Notes under the pieces: generated by a model | Seen by the model: the letters and a program-made list of their open reading frames with translations, nothing else | What the model was told of the DNA's origin: nothing | Databases searched by the model: none | From: CAZHCA01 sp964530825 | GTDB taxonomy: Bacteria > Bacteroidota > Bacteroidia > Chitinophagales > Saprospiraceae | Direction: 5' to 3' | Assembly (NCBI GenBank): GCA_964530825.1 | Contig: CAZHCA010000013.1 | Span: forward strand, 1-64,000 | DNA length: 64,000 nucleotides | Part shown: piece by piece, positions 17,877 to 26,738 of the stretch | Numbering within the stretch: position 1 is the stretch's first letter | Layout: every line of letters begins with the position of its first letter | Program-made: the position numbers and the translations under genes

Positions 17877-19265
17877 ATGAGTAACCAGAGAATCATAAAG
17901 CGCTTAGCTCGACCTTTTCAGCAGTTTATACGGTTAGATTCCGCGAGCGGTATTTTATTGATATTTGCCGCCGTTGCAGCTTTGTTCATCGCCAATTCTC
18001 CCCTGGCTCAAGGGTACTTCGATTTTTGGGACATACCGGTCTCCCTCTCCATAGGCAGATTTACCTTGTCTAAGCCCTTATTATTATGGGTGAACGATGG
18101 CCTGATGGCTATCTTCTTCTTCATCATAGGACTGGAAATCAAGCGCGAGGTGTTAGCTGGCGAACTATCCTCTTTTCAACAAGCCGTCATGCCGATGCTC
18201 GCAGCCGTCGGAGGCGTCGTGTTACCCATCCTGATTTTTTTCCTACTCAACGGTGACCCCGCTCGTAACGACGGTTGGGGTATACCGGTAGCAACCGATA
18301 TTGCCTTTTCGCTAGGCGTACTTTCTTTGCTGGGCTCTAAAGTACCCCTGGAGATGAAAGTTTTTCTTACCGCCTTCGCCATTGTCGACGATATTATCGC
18401 TGTACTCATCATTGCTTTGTTTTACGGGCACGATATTCACTGGAACTTTTTGGCTTACGCTGGTGGTTTGATGGCGCTGCTGTTGACGTTGAATCTTTTC
18501 TTTAACGTCATGCGCAACTGGCCTTACCTGGTCGTAGGTTCCTTCCTGTGGCTTTTCGTTCTAAAATCGGGTATTCACCCCACCATCGCTGGTGTACTGG
18601 TGGCTTTCACCATCCCGGCGCGCAATCAGGTTGGATTCCGCCGGTTGGTAGAGCGCTTTGACCGATACCGTAAGCGAATGTTATCCAAGTCGGAGGAGTC
18701 CGAAAACCCCTTCCTGGATGAGGAAAGGCTGGAGGCGATTCACCAGATAAAATCTGACCTTAAGGGGTTCCAGGCACCCTCGCAAAGGCTGGAATATCGG
18801 CTTGATAACTTCGTGGCCTTTTTTGTAATGCCCGTATTTGCTTTTGCCAACGCCGGAATCGCCTTAACTGGAGGTGCCGGAGTCCTCACGGCGCCGTTTA
18901 CCTTGACGATCGCAATCGCTCTGGTGGCCGGGAAAACACTGGGTATCTTTGGTTTCACCTGGTTAGGCGTGAAGGCTGGTATAGCAAGCCTACCGGCAAA
19001 TGTCAAATGGGTGCACCTAGTCGGCTTAGGATTGCTCGGCGGAATCGGGTTCACCATGGCCCTTTTCATCGCCAATCTGGCTGTAGAAGAAGAAACCCTA
19101 CTCCGGCAAGCTAAATTGGGAATTCTGCTGGCGTCAGCAGTAGCTGGCCTGGCCGGTTATTTCTTACTTGACTTCACCTTGAAGTACGACTACCAAAAAC
19201 AGGATGCTGAAGCAGAAAAAGCGAAAGCCGCATCATCCGAAAAGGCAGTGCGCACAGAGCAGTAG
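17877..19265 (+). CDS. nhaA: Na+/H+ antiporter NhaA
   Basis: This inner-membrane antiporter expels Na+ in exchange for H+. Starting from the ATG at 17877 it is 462 residues, longer than E. coli NhaA (388). The extra length lies in a loop at about residues 255-300 (RYRKRMLSKSEESENP) and an alanine/glutamate-rich C-terminal tail. Key residues are present: Asp in VATDIAFSLG and the double Asp in AIVDDIIAV, the Na+ site. GLEIKREVLAGEL is also conserved. An alternative TTG start lies four codons upstream. Transcribed alone. Confidence 0.94.
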   Translation: MSNQRIIKRLARPFQQFIRLDSASGILLIFAAVAALFIANSPLAQGYFDFWDIPVSLSIGRFTLSKPLLLWVNDGLMAIFFFIIGLEIKREVLAGELSSFQQAVMPMLAAVGGVVLPILIFFLLNGDPARNDGWGIPVATDIAFSLGVLSLLGSKVPLEMKVFLTAFAIVDDIIAVLIIALFYGHDIHWNFLAYAGGLMALLLTLNLFFNVMRNWPYLVVGSFLWLFVLKSGIHPTIAGVLVAFTIPARNQVGFRRLVERFDRYRKRMLSKSEESENPFLDEERLEAIHQIKSDLKGFQAPSQRLEYRLDNFVAFFVMPVFAFANAGIALTGGAGVLTAPFTLTIAIALVAGKTLGIFGFTWLGVKAGIASLPANVKWVHLVGLGLLGGIGFTMALFIANLAVEEETLLRQAKLGILLASAVAGLAGYFLLDFTLKYDYQKQDAEAEKAKAASSEKAVRTEQ

Positions 19266-19329
19266 GATTATCGATGACCTGCCTTATCCTAAACTGCTAG
19301 CCAGCACAAAGGATATATTGTACGTAAGG

Positions 19330-20067
19330 TCACTTTCCAGCATACCACGCCGCAAGCCGTTGTGGTGATACCCCCAGGCGGTAGGCTAATAGTATGATCC
19401 CATTGCGGATCAACTGACGAGTCCGACCCCGCCGCTGGAAACGACGAGCTGAAGTGATCACACTGGCCGGAAGTTTAACAAAGGAAGTTCGCCTGCGCAG
19501 CTCATGTTGGATGGCCACGTCCTCTAACAACGGCTGGTCTGGAAAACCACCCACAGCAAAGAAGGTATCGCGGTCTACAAAAAGGCCCTGGTCGCCGTAT
19601 GTGGTCCAGGTGGAATTCCAGTGCGTTGCCCACCCGAGTAACTCATAGCACCACCCTGGTACGTCGAATTGCATTCGGAAAGCGCCCGCCATCGGGGGCC
19701 TCTTTTTATTAATATAGCTCCAAAAGCATTTGAATGCGGTCCGGGACATCAGGGTATCGGCATGAAGAAATAACAATATCTGCCCGTTGGCCCGGGCCGC
19801 GCCATAATTCATCTGTAGGGCCCGTCCGCGCCGGGGTGAATGCAGCAGCAGCACTTCGGGAAAAAGAGCAACAAGATCAGGAGTGCCGTCGGTACTGCCA
19901 CCGTCTACTGCTAACAGCTCAACGGCCCGGTTGCCAATCGCCCTTTGCAAAACCCCGAGGGTTTTTTCGATGCAGACTGCTTCATTCCAAACGGGTATAA
20001 TAATCGAGCAAACCACCTTCCCTTCTGCGACAGGTGTTGCTTCTGAATCGTTAGTGAACATAGCCAC
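19330..20067 (-). CDS. Family 2 glycosyltransferase, TIGR04283 type
   Basis: The 245 residues match the GT-A glycosyltransferases annotated as TIGR04283. The sugar-nucleotide domain includes SIIIPVWNEAVCIEKTL, VDGGSTDGTPDLV, GRALQMNYGA and the DxD-like LLFLHADT. GDQGLFVDRDTFFAVGGFP and LLEDVAIQHELR form the acceptor region. There are no membrane helices. Relatives often sit with arsenosugar or rSAM modules, but none is here. Convergent with nhaA and divergent from the Usp-like gene at 20102, so it stands alone. Confidence 0.87.
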   Translation of the reverse strand: MAMFTNDSEATPVAEGKVVCSIIIPVWNEAVCIEKTLGVLQRAIGNRAVELLAVDGGSTDGTPDLVALFPEVLLLHSPRRGRALQMNYGAARANGQILLFLHADTLMSRTAFKCFWSYINKKRPPMAGAFRMQFDVPGWCYELLGWATHWNSTWTTYGDQGLFVDRDTFFAVGGFPDQPLLEDVAIQHELRRRTSFVKLPASVITSARRFQRRGRTRQLIRNGIILLAYRLGVSPQRLAAWYAGK

Positions 20068-20101
20068 CCAAGCAATAGTTACAAAACAAAGGACAATAAA
20101 A

Positions 20102-20941
20102 ATGACTGATAATCAAAGATTAATCATTTACCTACACGATGCAGTGGACCGCGACTTGCCCATTCTTCAGTTTGGTATGAAACTGGCTAAAGATACAAAT
20201 CGCGCTATTGTCCTCAACAAAGCTATACAACAAGCTGATAATCTAACAGCCGCACCTGGAGCATCTTCAGGCGTTCATTTACCTGCTGAAGAGCTCAAAA
20301 TCGAACGTCAAAAGCAAGAAGACCGCTTGCAGGCGATCTGCGATCAGGTTGAACAGCAAGGTATTGGTTGTTCCTACAGTACCTATATTGGTTCTACCCC
20401 AGAATCGCTGGCCAGGGTAGTCGAGAAAAGTCTGAAAGATATCATTCTGATCGAACGTCACCACGAGGCTAATCTGTTTACCGAACTTTTTGGCACGTTT
20501 GAAACGCGCCTGACAGAAAAAGTGCACCCTCCCGTCCTGATCGTTCCTTATCGCCACACCTATGAGACCCCACAACAAATAATCTGGTTGGACGAAAGTA
20601 GCGCCATAGATGAAACCGAATTGGCGAATCTGCGCTCCTTTTTTAAAGCGCTGGATGCAGAGCTTCATATTTACCTCGCACAGCAGAAAGTCTGGCCCTC
20701 CGACGATCCTAGGTTGAAAAAGTTGTATACCCTAGCCGAAAGATACCGGATCGTCCGGGAGCATATTCAACAAATAGCAGCAAATCAACTTCCTGATTTG
20801 TTAGAAAAAATAGACCAAAATGAATCAATCACCTGGTTGGCCGTACACCGGCAAAGTAAAAATGCCGCGAACCGGCTGATCGATGATTACAATACCAACC
20901 GAATGGCACTAGAAGCAAATATGCCAGTATTATTATTCTAA
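20102..20941 (+). CDS. Usp-like stress protein
   Basis: From the ATG at 20102 (MTDNQRLIIYL) this is 279 residues. Two alpha/beta halves resemble the Usp fold. The first carries HPPVLIVPYRH at its end (about 140). The second begins QQIIWLDESSAIDE and ends NMPVLLF. The nucleotide-binding motif is not preserved in either half, so ATP binding is doubtful. The frame runs open back over the glycosyltransferase start, without family likeness. dps follows 64 bp downstream, which fits a general stress role. Confidence 0.7.
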   Translation: MTDNQRLIIYLHDAVDRDLPILQFGMKLAKDTNRAIVLNKAIQQADNLTAAPGASSGVHLPAEELKIERQKQEDRLQAICDQVEQQGIGCSYSTYIGSTPESLARVVEKSLKDIILIERHHEANLFTELFGTFETRLTEKVHPPVLIVPYRHTYETPQQIIWLDESSAIDETELANLRSFFKALDAELHIYLAQQKVWPSDDPRLKKLYTLAERYRIVREHIQQIAANQLPDLLEKIDQNESITWLAVHRQSKNAANRLIDDYNTNRMALEANMPVLLF

Positions 20942-21005
20942 CAACCATTGACCTTTGCACCAAATAGGACTTACTCAAATTGTTAAATAAATCACGAATT
21001 CTTTT

Positions 21006-21500
21006 ATGAATTACTTAGGCTTGAACAAAAGCAAGACCGAAAAAACGGCAAGTGCACTCAATCAGTTGCTTGCTAACTACCATGTGTATTATCAAAACCT
21101 CCGGAACTTTCACTGGAATATTAAGGGAGAAAACTTTTTCGAGCTCCACGAGCAATTCGAAGAATTGTATACCGATGCGCGCGAGAAGATCGACGATATT
21201 GCCGAGCGCGTTCTGACTTTGCGTTATGACCCAATGAGCAAGATGAGTGATTACCTGACATACAGTGATGTAGAAGAATCAGAATTGATCAAGTACGATC
21301 GTGATATGGTAGCTGTCATTCTAGATAATCATCGCATCATCATTGAGAATATGCGGATGGTAATGGATGAAGCAGAAAAAGCCAATGACGAAGGTACTCT
21401 TGACCTCATCGGCGGATTTCTTGAAGATCTGGAAAAAGCTTCTTGGATGTATGATGCCTGGTTAACCCGCCAGGAAAAATCAGTCGAACAGGAAGCATAA
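21006..21500 (+). CDS. dps: Dps family ferritin-like protein
   Basis: Dps dodecamers bind DNA and oxidise and store iron with hydrogen peroxide. The 164-residue protein has the inter-subunit ferroxidase ligands: His36 in NFHWN, His48 in ELHEQ, and Asp63 and Glu67 in KIDDIAER. The N-terminus has a few lysines but no long basic tail. Length is typical. It follows the Usp-like gene and ends at a strong hairpin terminator shared with the convergent sigma factor gene. Confidence 0.94.
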   Translation: MNYLGLNKSKTEKTASALNQLLANYHVYYQNLRNFHWNIKGENFFELHEQFEELYTDAREKIDDIAERVLTLRYDPMSKMSDYLTYSDVEESELIKYDRDMVAVILDNHRIIIENMRMVMDEAEKANDEGTLDLIGGFLEDLEKASWMYDAWLTRQEKSVEQEA

Positions 21501-21504
21501 AAAA

Positions 21505-21537
21505 AAGGGCTAACAAATTTTGTTGGCCCTTTTTTGT
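21505..21537. terminator. Bidirectional terminator between dps and the sigma factor gene
   Basis: AAGGGCTAACAAA and TTTGTTGGCCCTT form a long stem with one G-T wobble. A-runs flank the left arm and T-runs the right arm, so it works in both directions for the two convergent genes. Confidence 0.88.
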
Positions 21538-21546
21538 TAAAAGTAA

Positions 21547-22068
21547 TTATCGCAACTGGACTCCTTGGTAATTTTCCTTGATTAAACTTTTCAATTTTTT
21601 ACGAGCAAAGAAAATGCGAGATTTTACTGTACCCATTGGAATATCCATTGATTCTGCGATTTCGTCATAGTGGTAACCGTAGTAGAACATTAGAAAAGGT
21701 CTGCTGTAAGCTTCCCCGATCTTATCGAACAAACGGTTTAATTCTTCGAAGGTAAGACGAGAATAAGCTCCGTTATTAATTGTTGCTCGGTCTTCAAGTG
21801 CAAAAAGGAATGTATCGATAGGTTCATTCACCGTTTTACGGCGCTTTTCTTTGCGGTAGTTGTTAATGAAGGTATTTTTCATGATGGTTGTAAGCCACCC
21901 TTTAAAATTTGTCCCCATCTTAAACTTATCGCGGTGTTTATATGCCCGCAGGGCGGTTTCTTGTACAAGATCTTGTGCATCTTCTGAATTATTGGTGAGT
22001 TTTCGTGCAAATGCCACCAAGATACCCTCAAAACGATTAAACTGATCAACAAACTCTGCGTTACTCAT
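21547..22068 (-). CDS. ECF-type RNA polymerase sigma factor
   Basis: This is a 173-residue sigma-70 family member with only regions 2 and 4. Region 2 includes DAQDLVQETALRAYKHRDKF (about 29-48) and FKGWLTTIMKNTFINNYRK. Region 4 has the helix-turn-helix YDEIAESMDIPMGTVKSRIFFARKKL (about 132-157). No anti-sigma gene is adjacent on either side, so control by a cognate anti-sigma is not evident. Convergent with dps. The XRE regulator gene is upstream on the same strand, 121 bp away. Confidence 0.92.
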   Translation of the reverse strand: MSNAEFVDQFNRFEGILVAFARKLTNNSEDAQDLVQETALRAYKHRDKFKMGTNFKGWLTTIMKNTFINNYRKEKRRKTVNEPIDTFLFALEDRATINNGAYSRLTFEELNRLFDKIGEAYSRPFLMFYYGYHYDEIAESMDIPMGTVKSRIFFARKKLKSLIKENYQGVQLR

Positions 22069-22189
22069 GGACTTTTGCTTTTTTAATTAGTAACGTTCTG
22101 CTTTTTCAACAGCATGAGGTAAAGTTTGTTCCCCAAGCTGACACTTTTTTCCATCAAAACAAACAAATAGTCAAAAAAACAGGAGATTG

Positions 22190-22774
22190 TTAGTTTTTTT
22201 GACCATATTTATTTCTCAAGGCCTGGATTACTGCATCATTATGTGTTAGCAGGTACTCCATCAGTAGAATAAAGTTTTCTATATCGGCTTGCACCTTGTA
22301 ATGCGATTGTTCTTCGGAGGAGAGCTGGTCCATTTTGAAGCGGTAAAACATTTTAAACCCTTCCAGCATCTTTTTAATCTGGAGTGACTTCTCGATAAAA
22401 TCTCGGATTTGCTCATTTTCCAGTTCATCTACTTGTAAATGCAACAGGTCGGGACTGAAACCAGCTAGCGGGTCGGCAGTTGTATTGTGGCCGTTGGTTC
22501 CGTTAGCATTGCCATTATTGTGACTGGCAGCCTGGCCGTTTTCAGCCGGCTTGAAATTGGACTTTTCAGCTTCTAAATCCGTTTCTACCATTTGCGTTAT
22601 GGTGAGTCCGAACTTACGCGCGATGTCCTGGATAAACTGTAGGCGGGGCCTTACATTTTTGCTTTCATAAGCAGCAATACTCGATCTTTTGACACCCATT
22701 TGCCGGGCCATCTCTTCCTGCGACCAGGATTGAGTTTTTCGTAAATACCTAATGTTTTTTGCCAGTTGATCCAT
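22190..22774 (-). CDS. XRE-family transcriptional regulator
   Basis: The 194 residues open with a Cro/C1-type helix-turn-helix (about 5-60): NIRYLRKTQSWSQEEMA, then VKRSSIAAYES. An Asn/Gly/His-rich linker covers about 80-105. The C-terminal part (about 110-190) is helical and probably dimerises. Its layout matches the divergent gene at 23175, with FIEKSLQIKKMLEGFKMF corresponding to a similar helix there. The two are paralogues facing away from each other across 400 bp. Targets are unknown. Confidence 0.82.
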   Translation of the reverse strand: MDQLAKNIRYLRKTQSWSQEEMARQMGVKRSSIAAYESKNVRPRLQFIQDIARKFGLTITQMVETDLEAEKSNFKPAENGQAASHNNGNANGTNGHNTTADPLAGFSPDLLHLQVDELENEQIRDFIEKSLQIKKMLEGFKMFYRFKMDQLSSEEQSHYKVQADIENFILLMEYLLTHNDAVIQALRNKYGQKN

Positions 22775-23174
22775 GTCTTAGTTATTCCATGAAAAAATTT
22801 TGCCCATCCGGGCGGGTTTGTAATCGGGTGATCTCGACGCGCTGTGAGTGAAACTAGCGAATTATCTAATATAAGAACACCACACGAACTTAATGGTTTA
22901 TTAAACTAACATTTCACCGGATCCTAACAAAAATTTTGTCCAATATTCTGAATGGAATAACATTTTTTCCCTGTCCCTATGAAGAGACAATCTAATCTGC
23001 CAGGCCTAAAAAACCATCTTCCACACATAGTAAAACTTACCGGTGGAAGCCCACCGTTAACGGTCTTATTCGCGAGAAAAATTCTAGAAATCGGCCAATC
23101 AACACGTTGTCTTGCTAAAAACAGAAACAAAAAAAGAGATTTTTTGTATTTTAATGTTTCTAAATGAATTGGTC
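22775..23174. other. Divergent promoter region between two XRE regulators
   Basis: This 400-bp AT-rich spacer should hold both promoters. TATTC-6-GAATA at 22944-22959 is a small inverted repeat that could bind a dimeric regulator. GGTGG/CCACC near 23043-23060 forms a weak hairpin. A short plus-strand frame at 22979-23167 has no coding character that I can support. Confidence 0.4.
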
Positions 23175-23714
23175 ATGCTATCGCCTTTTCCACAAAACCT
23201 GAGGTTCCTGCGTCGATTGAAGGGGCTGAGTCAGCAAGAACTGGCTAATCGCCTGGGGTTAAAGCGCAATAACATTGCTTCCTATGAATTAGGAACGGTT
23301 GAGCCAAAAGTGGAAACCTTGATTCAAATTGCTGTTTTTTTTAACTGTACGCCGGAAGAACTCCTTGCAGTAAGCCTCTGGGAGAATAGCGTCATTGTTG
23401 AAGAAACGGACGAAGAACAGGCTGTAGCTGAAGAAGGGCACTATCCGCTATTACTAGAGGAGCTTATTCAGCGTACCGAACAGGCCCAAAAGATCTACGA
23501 CGGCTACCAGGCCTTTCACGATATGCGCAAGGAAGTGGATGGTAGCACCTCGTCACTGGTCAGGGGATTGGAAAATGATCTGGACAATCTATTCACCATG
23601 TTGTCTTCAACATTGGAGAATAATTGGCAATTCATTCGTCATTCGGTGAGCACTAATAGTAACCGCATGCCTAAAAACGGTTCTGAAGACCGTCCTACCG
23701 ACACCCAGGATTGA
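23175..23714 (+). CDS. XRE-family transcriptional regulator, paralogue of the gene at 22190
   Basis: I prefer the ATG at 23175 (MLSPFPQNLRFL), giving 179 residues. In-frame ATGs at 23154 and 23112 are possible. The helix-turn-helix runs about residues 6-62: FLRRLKGLSQQELANRL and LKRNNIASYELG. An acidic linker follows, then a helical domain with QAQKIYDGYQAFHDMRKEV. The same order is seen in the divergent paralogue. It is separated from the convergent MscS gene by 42 bp. Confidence 0.82.
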   Translation: MLSPFPQNLRFLRRLKGLSQQELANRLGLKRNNIASYELGTVEPKVETLIQIAVFFNCTPEELLAVSLWENSVIVEETDEEQAVAEEGHYPLLLEELIQRTEQAQKIYDGYQAFHDMRKEVDGSTSSLVRGLENDLDNLFTMLSSTLENNWQFIRHSVSTNSNRMPKNGSEDRPTDTQD

Positions 23715-23756
23715 GCCCTGCCTTCGGGAAGCTGAAGTCGACCTCAGGCAGGCTGG

Positions 23757-24683
23757 TTAGGCATCCTCTTTTTTACCATTCTGATCAAGACGAACAGTCA
23801 TATCGCTCAAATTCTCGCCACCTTTGATGCCGAAGTCGAGCGTACGAATCGGGAAAGGAATAGTGATATCTACCCGATCGAATGCGGCCTTGATAGCCAT
23901 GATGGCTTGGCTTTTCGACTTGAGGTAATCCATGTTGCTGCGGTGCGTCTTCAAGGGGTACCGAACTTCAAAATTGATCGAGCTATCGCCGTAGCCGGTG
24001 TAGAAAAAATGGATATCCCCTTCTTCGCTCAGCCCTTCTTCCACCAAGGTATTGATCACCACCTGGCGCACCTTCTCCAGGTCATCGCCGTAGGAAATGC
24101 CGCAAGCCACATCTACAATCCGGCGTTTACTGACGGAGTAATTTACCAGCGGCTGCTGAATGACTAGCTTGTTGGGTATGGCCACGTCCTGACCTAAAGC
24201 GGTACGCAGCAAGGTAGTCCGCAGGGTAACTTCCCGGATATTACCGAAGTAACCATTCGTCTCGACCAGGTCGCCTACTTTGTACAGGTCACGTACCGAC
24301 ATTAGTACACCGGAGACAAAGTTGATCAAGGGATCCTGGACCGCCAGACCAACCGCCAGGCCGACGACTCCGGCCCCGGCAATCAGCGAAGTGAGCGCTT
24401 TTTCCAGTTCCAAGATGTCCAGTATGATGAACAACATGATCAGCATAAACACCCCGGTCAGGATATTGGCCAAAATGTTATTAATGGTTTTATTAGTAAA
24501 AAAGCGATCGAGGAATCGGTTCGACCACCGGTTGACCCGCCTAGAAAGAATGACCGCAATGACCAGTACCAGGATGGCCAATAAAAGATTGGGCAATTGT
24601 AAAACAATACTATTCAGCCAGGCGCCGATTTTATCGGTCAGACTTGCGAAAGATTCCGCTAGTTGATCCCAGAAAAACTCCAT
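23757..24683 (-). CDS. MscS-family mechanosensitive channel
   Basis: The protein opens under membrane tension to release solutes during osmotic down-shock. From the ATG at 24683 (MEFFWDQLAE) it has 308 residues. Three membrane helices lie at about 28-50, 70-92 and 98-125. The pore-lining helix 3 is Gly/Ala rich (AGAGVVGLAVGLAVQDPL). The beta domain follows with VGDLVETNGYFGNI. The alpha/beta C-terminal domain includes CGISYGDDLEKVR and FPIRTLDF. The frame is open to 24746, but the extra 21 residues look like spacer. Confidence 0.92.
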   Translation of the reverse strand: MEFFWDQLAESFASLTDKIGAWLNSIVLQLPNLLLAILVLVIAVILSRRVNRWSNRFLDRFFTNKTINNILANILTGVFMLIMLFIILDILELEKALTSLIAGAGVVGLAVGLAVQDPLINFVSGVLMSVRDLYKVGDLVETNGYFGNIREVTLRTTLLRTALGQDVAIPNKLVIQQPLVNYSVSKRRIVDVACGISYGDDLEKVRQVVINTLVEEGLSEEGDIHFFYTGYGDSSINFEVRYPLKTHRSNMDYLKSKSQAIMAIKAAFDRVDITIPFPIRTLDFGIKGGENLSDMTVRLDQNGKKEDA

Positions 24684-24825
24684 AAAATATCTGGCATTTG
24701 GGGGTGAAAATAATGGCAGATAATATAAATAAAAACCCTCAGACAACCCTAATATCTGCCCGCCGGCAACCCTGAAGAATCTGCCGATAAACTGCTACCT
24801 TAGCGCGGCTTAACATTGCAGGTAT

Positions 24826-26079
24826 ATGAGGCCTAACACCAGAGCAAAAGATCGACGCCTCCTGACCATATTCGTGACGGTATTTATCGATATGTTGGGG
24901 GTAGGCATCATCATCCCCGTGATTCCGGCACTTTTCTTTGAGGAAAGTTCAACGTTTTTTCCGCAGCAAACCTCCGAAGCTTACCGGTCTATTGCTTATG
25001 GCTTTTTAATAGCCGCTTTTCCGATCATGCAGTTCTTTGGCGCTCCCGCTCTCGGAAGCCTGTCGGATCGCTACGGCCGTAAGCCCTTACTAATATTGTC
25101 GCTGATCGGAACGGCCATCGGCTATGCGCTATTTGCCAACGCTATCCTGTCACGCATGCTTTGGCTCCTATTTTTGAGTCGCATGCTTCCAGGCTTTATG
25201 GGTGGCAACATCGCCATTATTTTTTCATCCATCTCAGATGTAAGCGACCCTCAGTCGCGGGCCAGGAATTTCGGCCTGGTGGGTATGGCCTTTGGGTTGG
25301 GATTCATTCTGGGTCCTACAATCGGCGGACTACTGGCCGACAACACCGTGATTTCTTGGTTCACACCGGCTACCCCCTTTTGGTTTACCACCGGATTGAC
25401 GGTACTAAATATTCTGCTGGTTGCTTTTCGCTTTCAGGAAACCTTAAAGAATCCACAGGAAAGGCGTGTGAGTTTCCTGGATGGATTTCGCAACGTAGCC
25501 GGCTCTTTCAAGGCGCCTAACCTGCGTCGAATCTTCCTGGTGGTGTTGCTGCTTTCTTTGGGCTTTACGTTCTTCACCCAGTTTTTTTCCGTGCTGCTGT
25601 TCGACCGGTTTCAGTATACGGAAAAAAATATCGGACTGCTTTACGGCTGGATTGGCATTTGGTTAGCCATCACCCAGGGCGTAACCGTACGCCAGTTAAG
25701 CCGCTATTTTTCTTCGGGTTATATTATTCAGTTTTCCATACTCGGCCTAGCTATTGCCCTGTCACTCGTATTGCTTCCTCAGGAGGGGTTCTGGTTCTAT
25801 CTGATCAGCCCTTTGATCGCCACCGCCCAGGGAGTAACGGCTCCCAATCTCACGGCGGTCGTCTCGGAGCAGACTACCGCCGATCAACAAGGTGAAATTT
25901 TGGGCATCAATCAGAGCATGCAATCGCTTGGCCAGGCAGTACCACCGATCGTGGCCGGCTACCTCAATACCCTAAACGGTAATTTACCCCTGCTATCTGC
26001 AGCGTTGCTCACGTTTATTGCTTGGTTGTTTTATATTTATTTCTTCGGTAGGCGCTCAGAAAACCTGCCGGCGACTTAA
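24826..26079 (+). CDS. MFS drug exporter, TetA-like
   Basis: The 417-residue protein has 12 predicted membrane helices and belongs to the DHA1 drug:H+ antiporter group. DMLGVGIIIPVIP in helix 1 is typical of TetA relatives. The loop 2-3 motif A is GSLSDRYGRKPLL. Motif C-like glycines occur in GLGFILGPTIGGLL. The substrate cannot be inferred; resemblance to TetA does not prove tetracycline resistance. It is transcribed alone, divergent from the MscS gene. No TetR-type regulator is adjacent. Confidence 0.88.
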   Translation: MRPNTRAKDRRLLTIFVTVFIDMLGVGIIIPVIPALFFEESSTFFPQQTSEAYRSIAYGFLIAAFPIMQFFGAPALGSLSDRYGRKPLLILSLIGTAIGYALFANAILSRMLWLLFLSRMLPGFMGGNIAIIFSSISDVSDPQSRARNFGLVGMAFGLGFILGPTIGGLLADNTVISWFTPATPFWFTTGLTVLNILLVAFRFQETLKNPQERRVSFLDGFRNVAGSFKAPNLRRIFLVVLLLSLGFTFFTQFFSVLLFDRFQYTEKNIGLLYGWIGIWLAITQGVTVRQLSRYFSSGYIIQFSILGLAIALSLVLLPQEGFWFYLISPLIATAQGVTAPNLTAVVSEQTTADQQGEILGINQSMQSLGQAVPPIVAGYLNTLNGNLPLLSAALLTFIAWLFYIYFFGRRSENLPAT

Positions 26080-26234
26080 GCATTTCGGATAAATCGCGGC
26101 ACGGCCTGGTCGGCACCGGAAAAAGGCGGAGGTAGAGAAGACTTTTAAGCAGCAAGCATACCATATCCAGGGGCAACGTATACCAAAACGCGCCCTTGGA
26201 CATAGGATAACATAGTGATGTTTTAGGTAGACCT

Positions 26235-26414
26235 CTAGTCCTTTTCAGAGGCGGCTTCTTCGGGGCGGTTTACAACTTCATAGAGACCGTTATTTACACG
26301 TTGTTCGAATTCTTCGCGCGGGATAGGCATTTTACGGTTTAAGCTCAAAAACTTAACCGTTATAGTAGAACTCGTTTCCTTAATTACTTTGACTTTAATA
26401 CTTCTGACAGACAT
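26235..26414 (-). CDS. 59-residue protein of unknown function
   Basis: This short frame starts at the ATG at 26414 and stops at TAG 26237-26235. It reads MSVRSIKVKVIKETSSTITV, then KFLSLNRKMPIPREEFEQRV, and an acidic C-terminus. A basic N-terminal half with beta-strand character is followed by a helix and an EEAASEKD tail. Codon use and amino-acid composition look genuine. No family is recognised. It lies between the MFS gene (convergent) and a spacer with two hairpins. Confidence 0.6.
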   Translation of the reverse strand: MSVRSIKVKVIKETSSTITVKFLSLNRKMPIPREEFEQRVNNGLYEVVNRPEEAASEKD

Positions 26415-26738
26415 AACTTATTATTTTGAACAAAGGTGAATACTGTAGATCCGACCGGCACAGAGGCCAGTCAGAAATTTAGGGGTTATTGTTAAGCGTT
26501 TTAGCCTTTAGGTAGCAATTGCAATGGCAGGGAAGAGATTACTGAAGATGTAATCTATCTGTATATGTAATGCCAAATTCGGACTTTGTGTTTAACCAAC
26601 CACCGGGCATTGGTATGAAAAAGGGAAAACCAAGGGGTGGTTGTGTCGCCTTGTATGAAATGCGGAAACTCCTTTTTCGGGAGTCTCCGCAAGTATTCCA
26701 TATGCTGATTTTCCGGATGGTATCCGGAAAAGTAAAGA
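26415..26738. other. Spacer with two tandem hairpins
   Basis: The stretch carries TGCGGA-A-ACTCC / GGAGT-C-TCCGCA at 26661-26691 and a perfect 10-bp hairpin at 26709-26731. Both lie just past the stop of the 71-residue gene at 26739. A plus-strand frame beginning at 26570 runs through these hairpins and antisense to that gene; I do not regard it as coding. Confidence 0.5.
26709..26731. terminator. Perfect hairpin downstream of the 26739 gene
   Basis: TTTTCCGGAT (26709-26718), loop GGT, ATCCGGAAAA (26722-26731). It begins seven bases past the minus-strand stop. No T-run follows on the minus strand beyond the stem, so termination would depend on the second hairpin at 26661-26691, which is followed by TTTC on that strand. 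Confidence 0.5.

Noticed and set aside
24826..26079. Tetracycline resistance gene
   Set aside because: The protein resembles the TetA group but has no TetR-type regulator beside it and no mobile context. Many unrelated exporters share these motifs.
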